Shown here one piece after another: positions 1 to 6,939 of a stretch of 23,539 nucleotides of DNA. Under the pieces are notes generated by a model. That model was not told where the DNA came from and made no database searches. It was given only the letters and a program-made list of their open reading frames with translations. The translations under genes and the position numbers were made by a program. The stretch's first letter is position 1. Every line of letters begins with the position of its first letter. The DNA comes from an uncultured Burkholderiales bacterium. Lineage in GTDB: Bacteria > Pseudomonadota > Gammaproteobacteria > Burkholderiales > Burkholderiaceae. The DNA is taken from the NCBI GenBank assembly GCA_903845315.1, contig CAIMWY010000371.1, forward strand, positions 1-23,539, written 5' to 3'.

Positions 1-103
1 GCCCAATAGGCTCGATGGCTTGTCCCCAGGACGCGCTGAAATTCAGCAGGAACAAAGAGATGCCGACGAATAAATGCTTGTTGCGGGTCCGAATGATGGG
101 CAT
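1..103 (-). CDS. Truncated 5' end of a gene for an exported protein
   Basis: This is the first 34 codons of a gene that leaves the window at its left edge. The minus-strand reading starts MPIIRTRNKHLFVGISLFLL and continues NFSASWGQAIEPIG. It has a basic N-terminus, a hydrophobic core of about 12 residues and a possible signal-peptidase site after GQA, so the product is probably secreted or periplasmic. The ATG (101-103) has an AAAGGA ribosome-binding site about 6 bases upstream. A good promoter lies just before that at 125-153. The mature protein lies outside the window, so I cannot name a family. A plus-strand reading across the same bases (15-326) has no comparable start signal and overlaps the divergent FRG gene. 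Confidence 0.6.
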   Translation of the reverse strand, partial: MPIIRTRNKHLFVGISLFLLNFSASWGQAIEPIG

Positions 104-111
104 GGAGTTTC

Positions 112-153
112 CTTTGTTACAAAGTTTGTATCACCGAAGTGAATGGGCGTCAA
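112..153 (-). promoter_or_regulatory. Sigma-70-type promoter for the truncated minus-strand gene, with a small palindrome at the start site
   Basis: On the minus strand, TTGACG (148-153, 5 of 6 to the -35 consensus) and TACAAA (125-130, 4 of 6 to -10) are 17 bases apart. This would start transcription near 118. A short perfect inverted repeat, CTTTGT-T-ACAAAG (112-124), covers the expected start point and abuts the ribosome-binding site, so it could be an operator or an mRNA hairpin. The promoter is a fair prediction; a role for the palindrome is a guess. Confidence 0.45.
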
Positions 154-234
154 TTTCACTGAAAGCATTCATCTGTAAATTCGAACTAAAAAATCGGGCT
201 GTTAAGATGAATTTAGTCATGAGGTATTGTGTCG

Positions 235-1023
235 ATGAAAGTCATTCATATTCGAAGTTGGGCAGAATTTTTAGATCACACCACGCAACTCAACCAGTGG
301 GCATTTCGCGGTCAACCCAGAGCTGACTTGCCGTTGCTGAGTTCGTTGTCGCGGCGATTGATGCGTTTTTCTAATGAGAAAAGACTGTGGCCACTGCTTG
401 AGCGACGCTCTTTGCGTATTTTTAGACGAAAAGCGCACGTCCATCTGTCGGACCACAATTTGCTCCAAAACGATTTGCGTTGTATCGCCATGATGCAACA
501 TCACGGAGGCGCTACCCGTTTGCTCGATTTCACCAAATCGCCGTTTGTTGCTGCTTTTTTTGCATTGGAGTCGGCTTATAACGACTGCGTCGTTTACGCA
601 CTTAACACGCCTGTGTTGTGGCATAGGGTGCCTCGATTCGATCCCACGTTGACGCGTCACACCATCGATCCGAGGGTGTCCCAAAATTTTGAAAAATATT
701 TCTTTGACAACCAGTTCCCCCTGATTTGGTTTGGGGAACCTTCAGACATGGACCAACGCTTAATCGCACAGTCCGGTTTATTTGTGGTGCCCGGTCAGTT
801 GGAAAAAACACTGGACGAATTGCTCGACAGTTATAGCGAAGAGGGTGAGTCATTGTTGGTTCAGTTGGTCATCAACAAAGAAGTACGGCAAGAGGCAATG
901 AAAGAGTTGTATCGCATGAATATCACCTATGCCTCCTTGTGGCCAGACATTGACGGTCTGTCACGATCGATGAACCAGGAACTGGAAATCGTCTGGCAGC
1001 CTTTGGTCGACGAATTCTTGTGA
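235..1023 (+). CDS. FRG domain-containing protein
   Basis: This is a single-domain FRG protein (PF08867-type) of 262 residues. The naming motif is at 23-27 (AFRGQ). The second family block at 87-112 begins MQHHGGATRLLDFTKSP and runs to AFFALE. Later conserved-looking pieces are MDQRLIAQSGLFVVP (172-186) and the C-terminal NITYASLWPDIDGLSRSM. The FRG family has no firmly assigned activity that I can state; its members often sit in accessory DNA. No signal peptide or membrane segment is visible. I chose ATG 235 because GAGG lies 10 bases upstream; a GTG at 229 would add two residues but sits only 4 bases from it. The gene looks more A+T-rich than its neighbours, which hints at acquisition. It ends 13 bases from the convergent phnN-fusion gene with no terminator between them. 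Confidence 0.8.
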   Translation: MKVIHIRSWAEFLDHTTQLNQWAFRGQPRADLPLLSSLSRRLMRFSNEKRLWPLLERRSLRIFRRKAHVHLSDHNLLQNDLRCIAMMQHHGGATRLLDFTKSPFVAAFFALESAYNDCVVYALNTPVLWHRVPRFDPTLTRHTIDPRVSQNFEKYFFDNQFPLIWFGEPSDMDQRLIAQSGLFVVPGQLEKTLDELLDSYSEEGESLLVQLVINKEVRQEAMKELYRMNITYASLWPDIDGLSRSMNQELEIVWQPLVDEFL

Positions 1024-1036
1024 TGCTCTCATGGCC

Positions 1037-2809
1037 TTAGTCCACGATGTCATAGCCATGCTGAAGCTGGGCTTGTTGATGGGCAATTTGCAGTTGCGCG
1101 TCATGGGTGCTTTGAATTAAATAAAGCACCTCTCCTTCACGCACAAGCTCGCCGACTAATTTTTTCAGATCGACCCCTGCCTGTTGAATACTGGGGGCAC
1201 CTGCTTGACGCGCAATGTTGGATATGGTGCTGCCATGGATGGCGCGAACCACACCGCTTCGATCGGACCGCACTTGAACTTGATGCACCTCGCTGGCAGC
1301 AGCTTGCGGTGCCCCTTGCGAGGCGATGATGGCGTCTAAGCTTTGACGCGCCGAACCTGAGTGCAAAAGTTTTTTTGCCAAGATCAAACCTTGCTCAGCA
1401 CCGCCCACTTGTGCATCGAGTGCCAAAATTTGACTGGCAAAAAACAATGCTTTATCCAACAAGTCGGTGGGCGCACTTGGATGGTTGTCGAGAACTTGAA
1501 GTACATCTCTTGCCTCAAGAACAGGGCCTATGCCGCGGCCAATGGGGGCATTGCCATCGGTTGCAAAGGCCTTCACCACCAAGCCTATCGCTGCACCGAC
1601 ACGTTCAAACAACAGGGCCAGTTCAATGGCTTCTTGTTCTGTCTTGACTTTGCCGCTGTTGGCATAAGGAATATCGATCACCACATGCGTGGCGCCCGCA
1701 GTGAACTTTTTGGACAAGATAGAAGCAACCGACCAACTGCGGGTGTCAAGCCCCAGCGGGCGGACCATGAGGTTCAGGGCATCATCCAGCAGCGAATGGT
1801 TGAGTTTGCCGTTCCAGACAATGCAGCCGTTGGTGGCGTTGACGCATTGCTTGACCTCTTCAAAATTCAGATCAACCCGAGCCAGTACTTCCATGGCATC
1901 TGCCGTGCCCGCCGCAGAGGTGATGGCACGTGAGGATGTTTTAGGAATCAGCAGACCATGCGCCGCCACAATGGGTACGACCACCATGGTGACGCGACTG
2001 CCTGGAATGCCCCCCATCGAATGCTTGTCAACCACCATGGGTTTTGGCCAAGAAATACGGGGATAGAGCTGGGTGCGGGCTTGTGCAATGGCAATGATCT
2101 CGTCTTCTTGCAGGTTTTGGGTGCAAGCGACGAGAAAGGCTTGTACGTCGTTGTAATCGAAGCGCTCTTGAATGACCTCAGGTAGTAATTGTTGGTAGCC
2201 GGTTGGGCTCAATTTTTGGCCACAAATTTTTTGGAAAAGTAAGCGCTCTAATTGCGGAGTTTCTTGCAAGCCATGCAACAAAGCCGCCTTTAAACGACTG
2301 ATGCCAATTTCTAACGTCATGTCGTTCATGACCCGCTGACAGGCAATGCCTTGAGGCATCGCCAAGGCAGCACGCTCGAGCCTTTGTTCAATGTCTTGCG
2401 CAGATTCGCGATTGCGCGCTGTCAACCGTTTGCGCAGAACCTCTGTGGGGGCCGTCACTTCAATGACCCGCAAGGAAGGAACGTTGCTTTGCAAAGCCTC
2501 GATCATGTTGCGCGAACCGTTGGCGATCACGTTCACGCCTTGCTCGACTTGTTGCAACAAAGAGGCGGGTAAACCGTAGTGCAGGCCATGGGCTTGCCAA
2601 GTGATCAGGAAGTCCCCATTCTTTTGACGCTCTAAAAAGCGGCTCTCGCTGCAGCTGTCGTGATCTTCGGCATCTGCCATGGCTTGGCGCGTGATGACGC
2701 GACGCGCCAACACAAACGCGCCGGGTTTGAGCAAGGGCTGAACGCCCGAGATCAAACTGTCCTTGCCTGCGCCGCTTGGGCCTACAACGAAAAAGAAGTG
2801 ACCTGACAT
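1037..2809 (-). CDS. Fusion of ribose 1,5-bisphosphokinase (PhnN) and AMP/thymidine-phosphorylase-family protein
   Basis: Residues 1-185 are a PhnN-type kinase (ribose 1,5-bisphosphate + ATP to PRPP + ADP) with P-loop GPSGAGKDS (10-18) and the PhnN-like GLHYGLP (75-81). Residues from about 195 to 570 are a pyrimidine-nucleoside-phosphorylase-family enzyme: KHSMGGIPGSR (262-272), TSSRAITSAAGTADAMEVL (291-309), TDGNAPIGRGIGPVLEARD (417-435) and a C-terminal domain (about 510-567). These motifs match archaeal AMP phosphorylase and its bacterial relatives rather than E. coli DeoA. AMP phosphorylase releases ribose 1,5-bisphosphate, the PhnN substrate, so the protein may convert a nucleoside monophosphate to PRPP in two steps (inference). 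The roughly 80-100-residue N-terminal domain usual in this phosphorylase class seems absent, with the kinase in its place. The gene starts 24 bases after nadC and is probably co-transcribed with it. No frameshift is seen, so the fusion is a single open frame. Confidence 0.85.
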   Translation of the reverse strand: MSGHFFFVVGPSGAGKDSLISGVQPLLKPGAFVLARRVITRQAMADAEDHDSCSESRFLERQKNGDFLITWQAHGLHYGLPASLLQQVEQGVNVIANGSRNMIEALQSNVPSLRVIEVTAPTEVLRKRLTARNRESAQDIEQRLERAALAMPQGIACQRVMNDMTLEIGISRLKAALLHGLQETPQLERLLFQKICGQKLSPTGYQQLLPEVIQERFDYNDVQAFLVACTQNLQEDEIIAIAQARTQLYPRISWPKPMVVDKHSMGGIPGSRVTMVVVPIVAAHGLLIPKTSSRAITSAAGTADAMEVLARVDLNFEEVKQCVNATNGCIVWNGKLNHSLLDDALNLMVRPLGLDTRSWSVASILSKKFTAGATHVVIDIPYANSGKVKTEQEAIELALLFERVGAAIGLVVKAFATDGNAPIGRGIGPVLEARDVLQVLDNHPSAPTDLLDKALFFASQILALDAQVGGAEQGLILAKKLLHSGSARQSLDAIIASQGAPQAAASEVHQVQVRSDRSGVVRAIHGSTISNIARQAGAPSIQQAGVDLKKLVGELVREGEVLYLIQSTHDAQLQIAHQQAQLQHGYDIVD

Positions 2810-2833
2810 TGCATGCCTAAGGGCAAAACAGAA

Positions 2834-3664
2834 TCAGTCGTCAAGGCCGATGTCTACTGGTGGCGCTGCTTGGGTGATTTTGCTGGTTGAAATAAAGTCC
2901 ACGCCAGTTTGCGCAATGCCTTTGATGGTGTGAATGTTGATGCCACCCGAGGCCTCGATTTTGGCTTTGCCCGCCACGATGCTCACGGAGGTTTTGATAT
3001 CTTCAAGAGACATGTTGTCCAACATGATCACATCCGCGCCTGCTTCAAGGGCTTCTTTGACTTGAGACACGCGGTCGCACTCAACTTCGATTTTGGTCAA
3101 AACTGGCAGCAATTTGCGCGCATTGGCCACAGCCTGGGAGATGCTGCCAGCAACCACGATGTGGTTGTCTTTGAGCATGACGCCGTTGTCCAAACCTAAA
3201 CGGTGGTTGAGTCCACCGCCACAGACGACGGCATGTTTTTCAAGCATCCGTAGGCCAGGGGTTGTTTTGCGTGTGTCAATCAGGCGAGCATGGGTGCCCG
3301 CGATTTCGGCGTTGTAGCGTGCGGTTTCTGTGGCGATGCCGCACAAGCGCTGTGCAATGTTGAGGGCTGATCGCTCGGCGGTCAGGATGCTGCGTGCTGG
3401 GCCCGTGACGGTGAGTAATTTGGTGCCTTTGCTGACCTTGTCGCCTTCTTTTACATAGCAGGTCACGTTGAGACGATGGTCGTATTTCGTAAACACGCGT
3501 GCAGCAACAGCAATGCCTGCAACGTGCATGGGTTCGCGAGCATTCATATGAAATGTGCCAACGGCATCTTCGGCAATCATCAATTGCGCCGTGAGGTCGC
3601 AGTAACCGATGTCTTCTGTCAACCAGAGTTCAATCAATTTTTCGATTTGAAATACGTCGTACAT
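2834..3664 (-). CDS. nadC: Quinolinate phosphoribosyltransferase (nicotinate-nucleotide pyrophosphorylase, carboxylating)
   Basis: NadC makes nicotinate mononucleotide from quinolinate and PRPP, releasing CO2 and pyrophosphate, in de novo NAD synthesis. The 276 residues are normal for the family. Visible motifs are EDIGYCDLT (17-25), AERSALN (96-102), DTRKTTPGLR (130-139), CGGGLNHRLGL (148-158), MLKDNH (163-168), EVECD (193-197), LDN (215-217) and ASGGI (238-242). These supply the basic PRPP/quinolinate-binding residues (R98, R132, K133, H154, R155, K165). The NHRLGL and LKDNH blocks argue against the ModD relative. The ATG has AAGGA 6 bases upstream on the minus strand. A promoter with an overlapping palindrome lies about 60-100 bases upstream. 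It heads a probable two-gene operon with the PRPP-forming fusion. nadA and nadB are not in the window. Confidence 0.92.
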   Translation of the reverse strand: MYDVFQIEKLIELWLTEDIGYCDLTAQLMIAEDAVGTFHMNAREPMHVAGIAVAARVFTKYDHRLNVTCYVKEGDKVSKGTKLLTVTGPARSILTAERSALNIAQRLCGIATETARYNAEIAGTHARLIDTRKTTPGLRMLEKHAVVCGGGLNHRLGLDNGVMLKDNHIVVAGSISQAVANARKLLPVLTKIEVECDRVSQVKEALEAGADVIMLDNMSLEDIKTSVSIVAGKAKIEASGGINIHTIKGIAQTGVDFISTSKITQAAPPVDIGLDD

Positions 3665-3724
3665 AGAGCTTCCTTGAGTGAGGATGTGACAGATTAGTCG
3701 GAGGAAAAGCGGGCGCTTATTTCC

Positions 3725-3763
3725 ATGTAGTGAATACTACATCATTTCTTATCGCCCTCGCAA
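3725..3763 (-). promoter_or_regulatory. Predicted nadC promoter with a palindromic operator over the -10 box
   Basis: On the minus strand, TTGCGA (3758-3763) and TAGTAT (3734-3739) are separated by 18 bases, each matching 4 of 6 consensus positions. The -10 box lies inside a perfect inverted repeat, ATGTAGT-GAAT-ACTACAT (3725-3742). A repressor bound there would block RNA polymerase. NAD biosynthesis genes are often controlled by NrtR, NadR or NadQ-type repressors, but I do not recognise this palindrome as any of their consensus sites. The regulator is unknown. Confidence 0.45.
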
Positions 3764-3770
3764 GCGGACA

Positions 3771-3895
3771 AACCCACGGTAACTTTTCGAGGTTGATAGA
3801 CGCCTGCAACGGGTTGTACTTGCCCAAGTTAAACTAGAACTTGGCAGCCAGCGACAGTCCCCAGTGCATTCAAGGTACTGGGGATTTTCTTTTTT
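3771..3895 (+). ncRNA. Candidate structured leader or small RNA upstream of rdgC
   Basis: No gene is visible here. The plus strand can form a series of structures. AACCC (3771-3775) can pair with GGGTT (3811-3815), enclosing a weak inner AGG/CCT stem. CCAAGTT (3824-3830) pairs with AACTTGG (3838-3844) around a 7-base loop. A terminator hairpin follows at 3858-3884. The CAAGT arm can alternatively pair with ACTTG at 3819-3823. This is either an independent small RNA ending at about 3895 or a 5' leader that attenuates rdgC. I could not identify a convincing plus-strand promoter, and I do not recognise a known RNA family. Confidence 0.3.
3858..3895 (+). terminator. Rho-independent terminator just upstream of rdgC
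   Basis: An 8-base perfect stem, TCCCCAGT (3858-3865) and ACTGGGGA (3877-3884), has an 11-base loop and is followed by TTTTCTTTTTT (3885-3895). The T tract is only on the plus strand. No plus-strand gene lies upstream of it, so it ends either a small RNA or an attenuated rdgC leader. Confidence 0.7.
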
Positions 3896-3914
3896 GCGAC
3901 GATTAAGGCAAGAC

Positions 3915-4811
3915 GTGTTTAAAAATGTGATCGTGTACCGGATAGGTGAGGGTTGGGCGCCGACTTTGGCGACCCTCGAAGAGGCGCTAGACGCCGAGCG
4001 TTTTGTGCCCTGTGGCGCCAGCCAAGAAAAATCGGTGGGTTGGGTCGAGCCCCGTGGGGAGGCCCATGGGCCCTTGGTGGAGTCGGTGGCGGGCCAGCTG
4101 ATTGTGAAGCTCAAAATTGAAACCAAAACTCTGCCCGGCTCTGTGGTGACGCGCAAAGCCAAAGAGCGCAGCGCTCACGTTGAATCCACCACGGGTCGCA
4201 AGCCTGGCAAGAAAGAGCTGCGCGCGATCAAAGACGATGTGCGCATGGCTTTGATGCCCTTGGCGTTTACCAAAGAGTCGATGGTGGTGGTGTGGATCGA
4301 TCCTGTCTCTCAGTTGCTGGTGTTGGATGCAGGCAGCCAAGCCAAAGCCGACGAGGTGATCACGCGTTTGGTCACCTCCCTAGCCGGCTTGAGCGTCACC
4401 TTGATCAATACCCACATGTCGCCGCAAGCCGCAATGACAGCCTGGTTGATCTCACAAGAGCCCCCCAGTGTCTTTAGTGTGGACCGCGAATGCGAACTCA
4501 AGGCTGCTGACGAATCCAAATCGGTGGTGCGTTATGTACGCCATCCCCTCGACACGCAAGAGGTCAAGCAATACGTAGAAGGTGGCAAATTACCCACTCG
4601 CTTAGCGCTGACCTGGGATAGCCGCGTGTCTTTTGTATTGTCTGAAACCTTGCAGTTGAAGAAGGTCACTTTTCTGGATGTGGTGTTCAACGCCACTTCG
4701 TCAGAAAAAGACGAAGGATTTGATGCCGACGTGGCGATTGCCACAGGCGAGCTGTGCAAGCTTTTGCCCGATTTGTTTGACGTGCTGGGCGGCGAGATGG
4801 TGAGCCGCTAA
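3915..4811 (+). CDS. rdgC: Recombination-associated protein RdgC
   Basis: RdgC is a DNA-binding ring protein that encircles duplex DNA and restrains RecA-mediated strand exchange; in E. coli it associates with the nucleoid. The product is 298 residues, close to the 303 of E. coli. It has the family start FKNVIVYRIGEGW, the block FVPCG..EKSVGWVEPRGE near residues 35-52, MALMPLAF and the WID motif near residues 115-135, and the C-terminal GELCKLLPDLFDVLGGE. I chose the GTG at 3915 because AAGG (3904-3907) precedes it by 7 bases and the family begins at this point. An in-frame start at 3864 would add 17 unrelated residues and lies inside the terminator hairpin. The stop codon sits in a small tandem repeat. 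Confidence 0.93.
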   Translation: MFKNVIVYRIGEGWAPTLATLEEALDAERFVPCGASQEKSVGWVEPRGEAHGPLVESVAGQLIVKLKIETKTLPGSVVTRKAKERSAHVESTTGRKPGKKELRAIKDDVRMALMPLAFTKESMVVVWIDPVSQLLVLDAGSQAKADEVITRLVTSLAGLSVTLINTHMSPQAAMTAWLISQEPPSVFSVDRECELKAADESKSVVRYVRHPLDTQEVKQYVEGGKLPTRLALTWDSRVSFVLSETLQLKKVTFLDVVFNATSSEKDEGFDADVAIATGELCKLLPDLFDVLGGEMVSR

Positions 4812-4848
4812 GCCGCTAAGCCGTTTGTGTGGACCGGGCAAGTGGGCG

Positions 4849-4873
4849 ACGAGACCTGGGCGACAGGTCTCGT
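4849..4873. terminator. Hairpin between convergent genes, possible bidirectional terminator
   Basis: ACGAGACCTG (4849-4858) and CAGGTCTCGT (4864-4873) form a perfect 10-base stem with loop GGCGA. It lies between the 3' ends of rdgC and the Bug receptor gene. Neither strand has a following T tract, so it is not a canonical intrinsic terminator. It may protect mRNA 3' ends or assist Rho-dependent termination. Confidence 0.45.
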
Positions 4874-4887
4874 GACACAGGTAGCGC

Positions 4888-5844
4888 TTATTCGGCCACG
4901 ATGCCTTTGAGTTGAATCACGCGGCCCCAGCGGGGGTAGTCTTTGGCCACGATGGTGCTCAGTTCTTCAGGGGTGGAGTGGCTGGCATCCAAGCCGGCGC
5001 GACTGAAGATGTCTTTGAGCCCTTGCTGCTGCAAGATGTTGGCAAAGTCTGCACTGAGTTTGCTCACGATTGAGCCGGGGGTCTTGACGGGTACAAAGAA
5101 GGCGTACCACAGGTCAACGTCAATGTCTTTGTAGCCCAGTTCCAAAAAGGTGGGCACGTCGGCTGCGATGGGGTGACGTTTGTTACTGCCGACCGCCAAA
5201 GCGTTCAGCTTGCCAGACTTCACAAAACCCTGTGCCACGTGGATGGGTAAAAAGCCCACCATCAACTCGCCTGCCAGCAAGTCCTGGGTGTAACCCGCCG
5301 TGCCACGGTAAGGCACGTGCAGCATGAAGGCCTTGGTTTCAAGCTTGAACAACTCCATGGCCATATGGTGCGGTGTGCCCACACCTGGGGAGCCAAACGA
5401 GATGGCGCCCGGTTTTGCACGCGCGGCGGCAACCAAGTCTTTGACTGTCTTGATCTCTGTTTTGGGGTGTGCCACCAACATCAAGCTGCCATAAGCACCC
5501 ATGGAAACGGGCGCAAAGTCTTTCACCGGGTGATAGCTGGTGGTTTTGTAGAGCTGTGACGCGATCAGCATGGTGTTGGCGCCCATGAGGATGGTGTTGC
5601 CATCGGCCGCCGACTTGGCGACAAACTCAGCGCCAATGTTGCCGCTGGCACCTGGCATGTTTTGCACCACCACCGGTTGGCCCAGTTTTTCAGCCAAACG
5701 TGGTTGCACGGTTCGAGCAATCGTGTCCATGCCCGTGCCTGGGGTGAACGGCACGATGATTTTGATGGTGGCAGTGGCGGTGGTTTGTGCGCCAAGTTGG
5801 AGCGAGAGCAAGCCGCCTAGAAAGGCAAATAGAAAACGTTTCAT
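4888..5844 (-). CDS. TctC/Bug-family solute-binding receptor
   Basis: This is a 318-residue periplasmic receptor of the tripartite tricarboxylate transporter (TTT) family, the Bug proteins. It has a signal peptide (MKRFLFAFLGGLLSLQLGAQ), the entry motif IKIIVPFTPGTGMDTIAR (27-44), VVVQNMPGASGNIGAEFV, PVSMGAYGSLMLVAHP, and AISFGSPGVGTPHHMAMELF followed by VPYRGTAGYTQDLLAGE. Bug proteins bind carboxylates and other small organic acids. No TctA or TctB membrane gene is nearby. That is common for Burkholderiales, which carry many orphan Bug genes. It is the last gene of the minus-strand operon, 15 bases after the decarboxylase-like gene, so its ligand is probably the aromatic acid handled by that operon (inference). 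Confidence 0.9.
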   Translation of the reverse strand: MKRFLFAFLGGLLSLQLGAQTTATATIKIIVPFTPGTGMDTIARTVQPRLAEKLGQPVVVQNMPGASGNIGAEFVAKSAADGNTILMGANTMLIASQLYKTTSYHPVKDFAPVSMGAYGSLMLVAHPKTEIKTVKDLVAAARAKPGAISFGSPGVGTPHHMAMELFKLETKAFMLHVPYRGTAGYTQDLLAGELMVGFLPIHVAQGFVKSGKLNALAVGSNKRHPIAADVPTFLELGYKDIDVDLWYAFFVPVKTPGSIVSKLSADFANILQQQGLKDIFSRAGLDASHSTPEELSTIVAKDYPRWGRVIQLKGIVAE

Positions 5845-5859
5845 GGAGTTTGTGCCGAA

Positions 5860-6936
5860 TCAGGCGCCTGTTTTAGGCGTTGGAATTTTGAACAAGGCTT
5901 GTGCATTGGTTTGGAAAAACTTCTTCTTGGCAGAAGGGTTCATGTCCATGCCATCGAGTGCATGCACTTCGTCAATCGCGTACTGGTAAGGGTAGTCCAT
6001 GGCGTACAGCACACGGTCTTCACTGACCACGCTTTGGGTGAACTCAATCGCCTTGGGCCATGCCACACCGCTGTTGGTGATGTGGAAGTTGTCACGCAGG
6101 TAGTCGCTGGGCTTGCGCTTCAAAGGTTGCACGGCGGCATAGCGGTTGGAACGCACGGTGGCGGCGTGCATGTAGTCGAGGCGGTACGCCCAGAACGGCA
6201 ACGCTTCGCCCATGTGGCCCAAGATGATTTGCAGTTTAGGAAAACGGTCAAACACGCCCGAGGTGATCAAACGCAAAGCGTGTAGACCCGTCTCCACGCC
6301 AAAGCCATACACCGCGCCGTCTAAGCCAGCCTCGAGGAAAGGCCCAATCATGTTGGCCGGAGGTGTGTTGGGGTGCAGGTAAATCGGCGTGTCGTGTGCC
6401 TGCGCAGCCTCAAAAATCTCCCAGAACTTCTGGTCTGACAGGTATTCGCCGTGGGTGTGCGAGTTGATCACCACCGAGTTCATGCCCAGTTGGTTCACGC
6501 CCCGCTGGATTTCTTTGGCGGCTTCGGCAGGGTCTTGCGGGGCCACGGCAATCATGCCGACCAAACGGTCTGGGTGGCGACGCACGCCCTCGGCCAATTC
6601 GTCGTTGGCGACTTTGGCGAACGACACGGCCAAGTCACGGTCCATGGCTTGCACGCCGGGGGAGGTGAGGGCAATCACTTGCATGTCGATGCCTGCATCG
6701 TCCATGTGACCGATGCGCACTTGGTCCAAGTCCACCAAGCAACGCATGATGTGTTGGGCCCGCTCGCTGGGGCTGCTCATGTAAAAGCCCATCAGGCTTT
6801 GAAAGCCGGGGTCGACATGCGGTTGCTTCAAGATGTTGCGGTAGATGTCTAGCATTTCCGAAGGGCAAAACGCCTCTTCTGTCGCGATACGCAAGTAAGG
6901 CACTTTGCCGGGTTTTTGCAGATTTTTGTGTGTCAT
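5860..6936 (-). CDS. Amidohydrolase-superfamily decarboxylase, LigW (5-carboxyvanillate decarboxylase)-like
   Basis: This is a metal-dependent amidohydrolase-superfamily enzyme of the group that removes CO2 from ortho-hydroxylated aromatic acids (LigW, gamma-resorcylate decarboxylase). In place of the classical HxH metal motif it has the decarboxylase-type TEEA (E20). Further likely metal-site residues are H188 (YLHP), H241 (GHMGEALPFW) and D314 (YAMDYPYQY). From memory, the blocks SPSERA, LTSPGVQ, VINSHTHGEYL, GVETGLHALRLIT, RLDYMH and NSGVAW follow LigW closely, and the length (358) is similar. The exact substrate cannot be read from sequence; 5-carboxyvanillate, gamma-resorcylate or a related phenolic acid are candidates. 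The ATG lies 3 bases after the stop of the preceding gene and has no clear ribosome-binding site, so translation is probably coupled. Confidence 0.82.
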   Translation of the reverse strand: MTHKNLQKPGKVPYLRIATEEAFCPSEMLDIYRNILKQPHVDPGFQSLMGFYMSSPSERAQHIMRCLVDLDQVRIGHMDDAGIDMQVIALTSPGVQAMDRDLAVSFAKVANDELAEGVRRHPDRLVGMIAVAPQDPAEAAKEIQRGVNQLGMNSVVINSHTHGEYLSDQKFWEIFEAAQAHDTPIYLHPNTPPANMIGPFLEAGLDGAVYGFGVETGLHALRLITSGVFDRFPKLQIILGHMGEALPFWAYRLDYMHAATVRSNRYAAVQPLKRKPSDYLRDNFHITNSGVAWPKAIEFTQSVVSEDRVLYAMDYPYQYAIDEVHALDGMDMNPSAKKKFFQTNAQALFKIPTPKTGA

Positions 6937-6939
6937 GGT

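Noticed and set aside
15..326. Plus-strand open frame of 103 codons at the left edge
   Set aside because: It overlaps both the minus-strand signal-peptide gene and the start of the FRG gene, shows no family motif and has no supporting start signal.
1037..2809. Apparent fusion as an assembly or frameshift artefact joining two genes
   Set aside because: The frame is continuous through a linker (about 185-200) that still reads as ordinary protein, and both domains keep their motifs; an artefact would more likely break one of them.
2834..3664. ModD (molybdenum-linked NadC relative) as an alternative identity for nadC
   Set aside because: The CGGGLNHRLGL and LKDNH blocks are those of true quinolinate phosphoribosyltransferases, and no mod transport genes are nearby.
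3749..4162. Minus-strand open frame overlapping rdgC, and a short reading MHWGLSLAAKF followed by a stop that resembles an outer-membrane-protein C-terminus
   Set aside because: The long frame is antisense to rdgC codons. The porin-like ending is preceded by an in-frame stop and has no upstream remnant, so chance is the simpler explanation.
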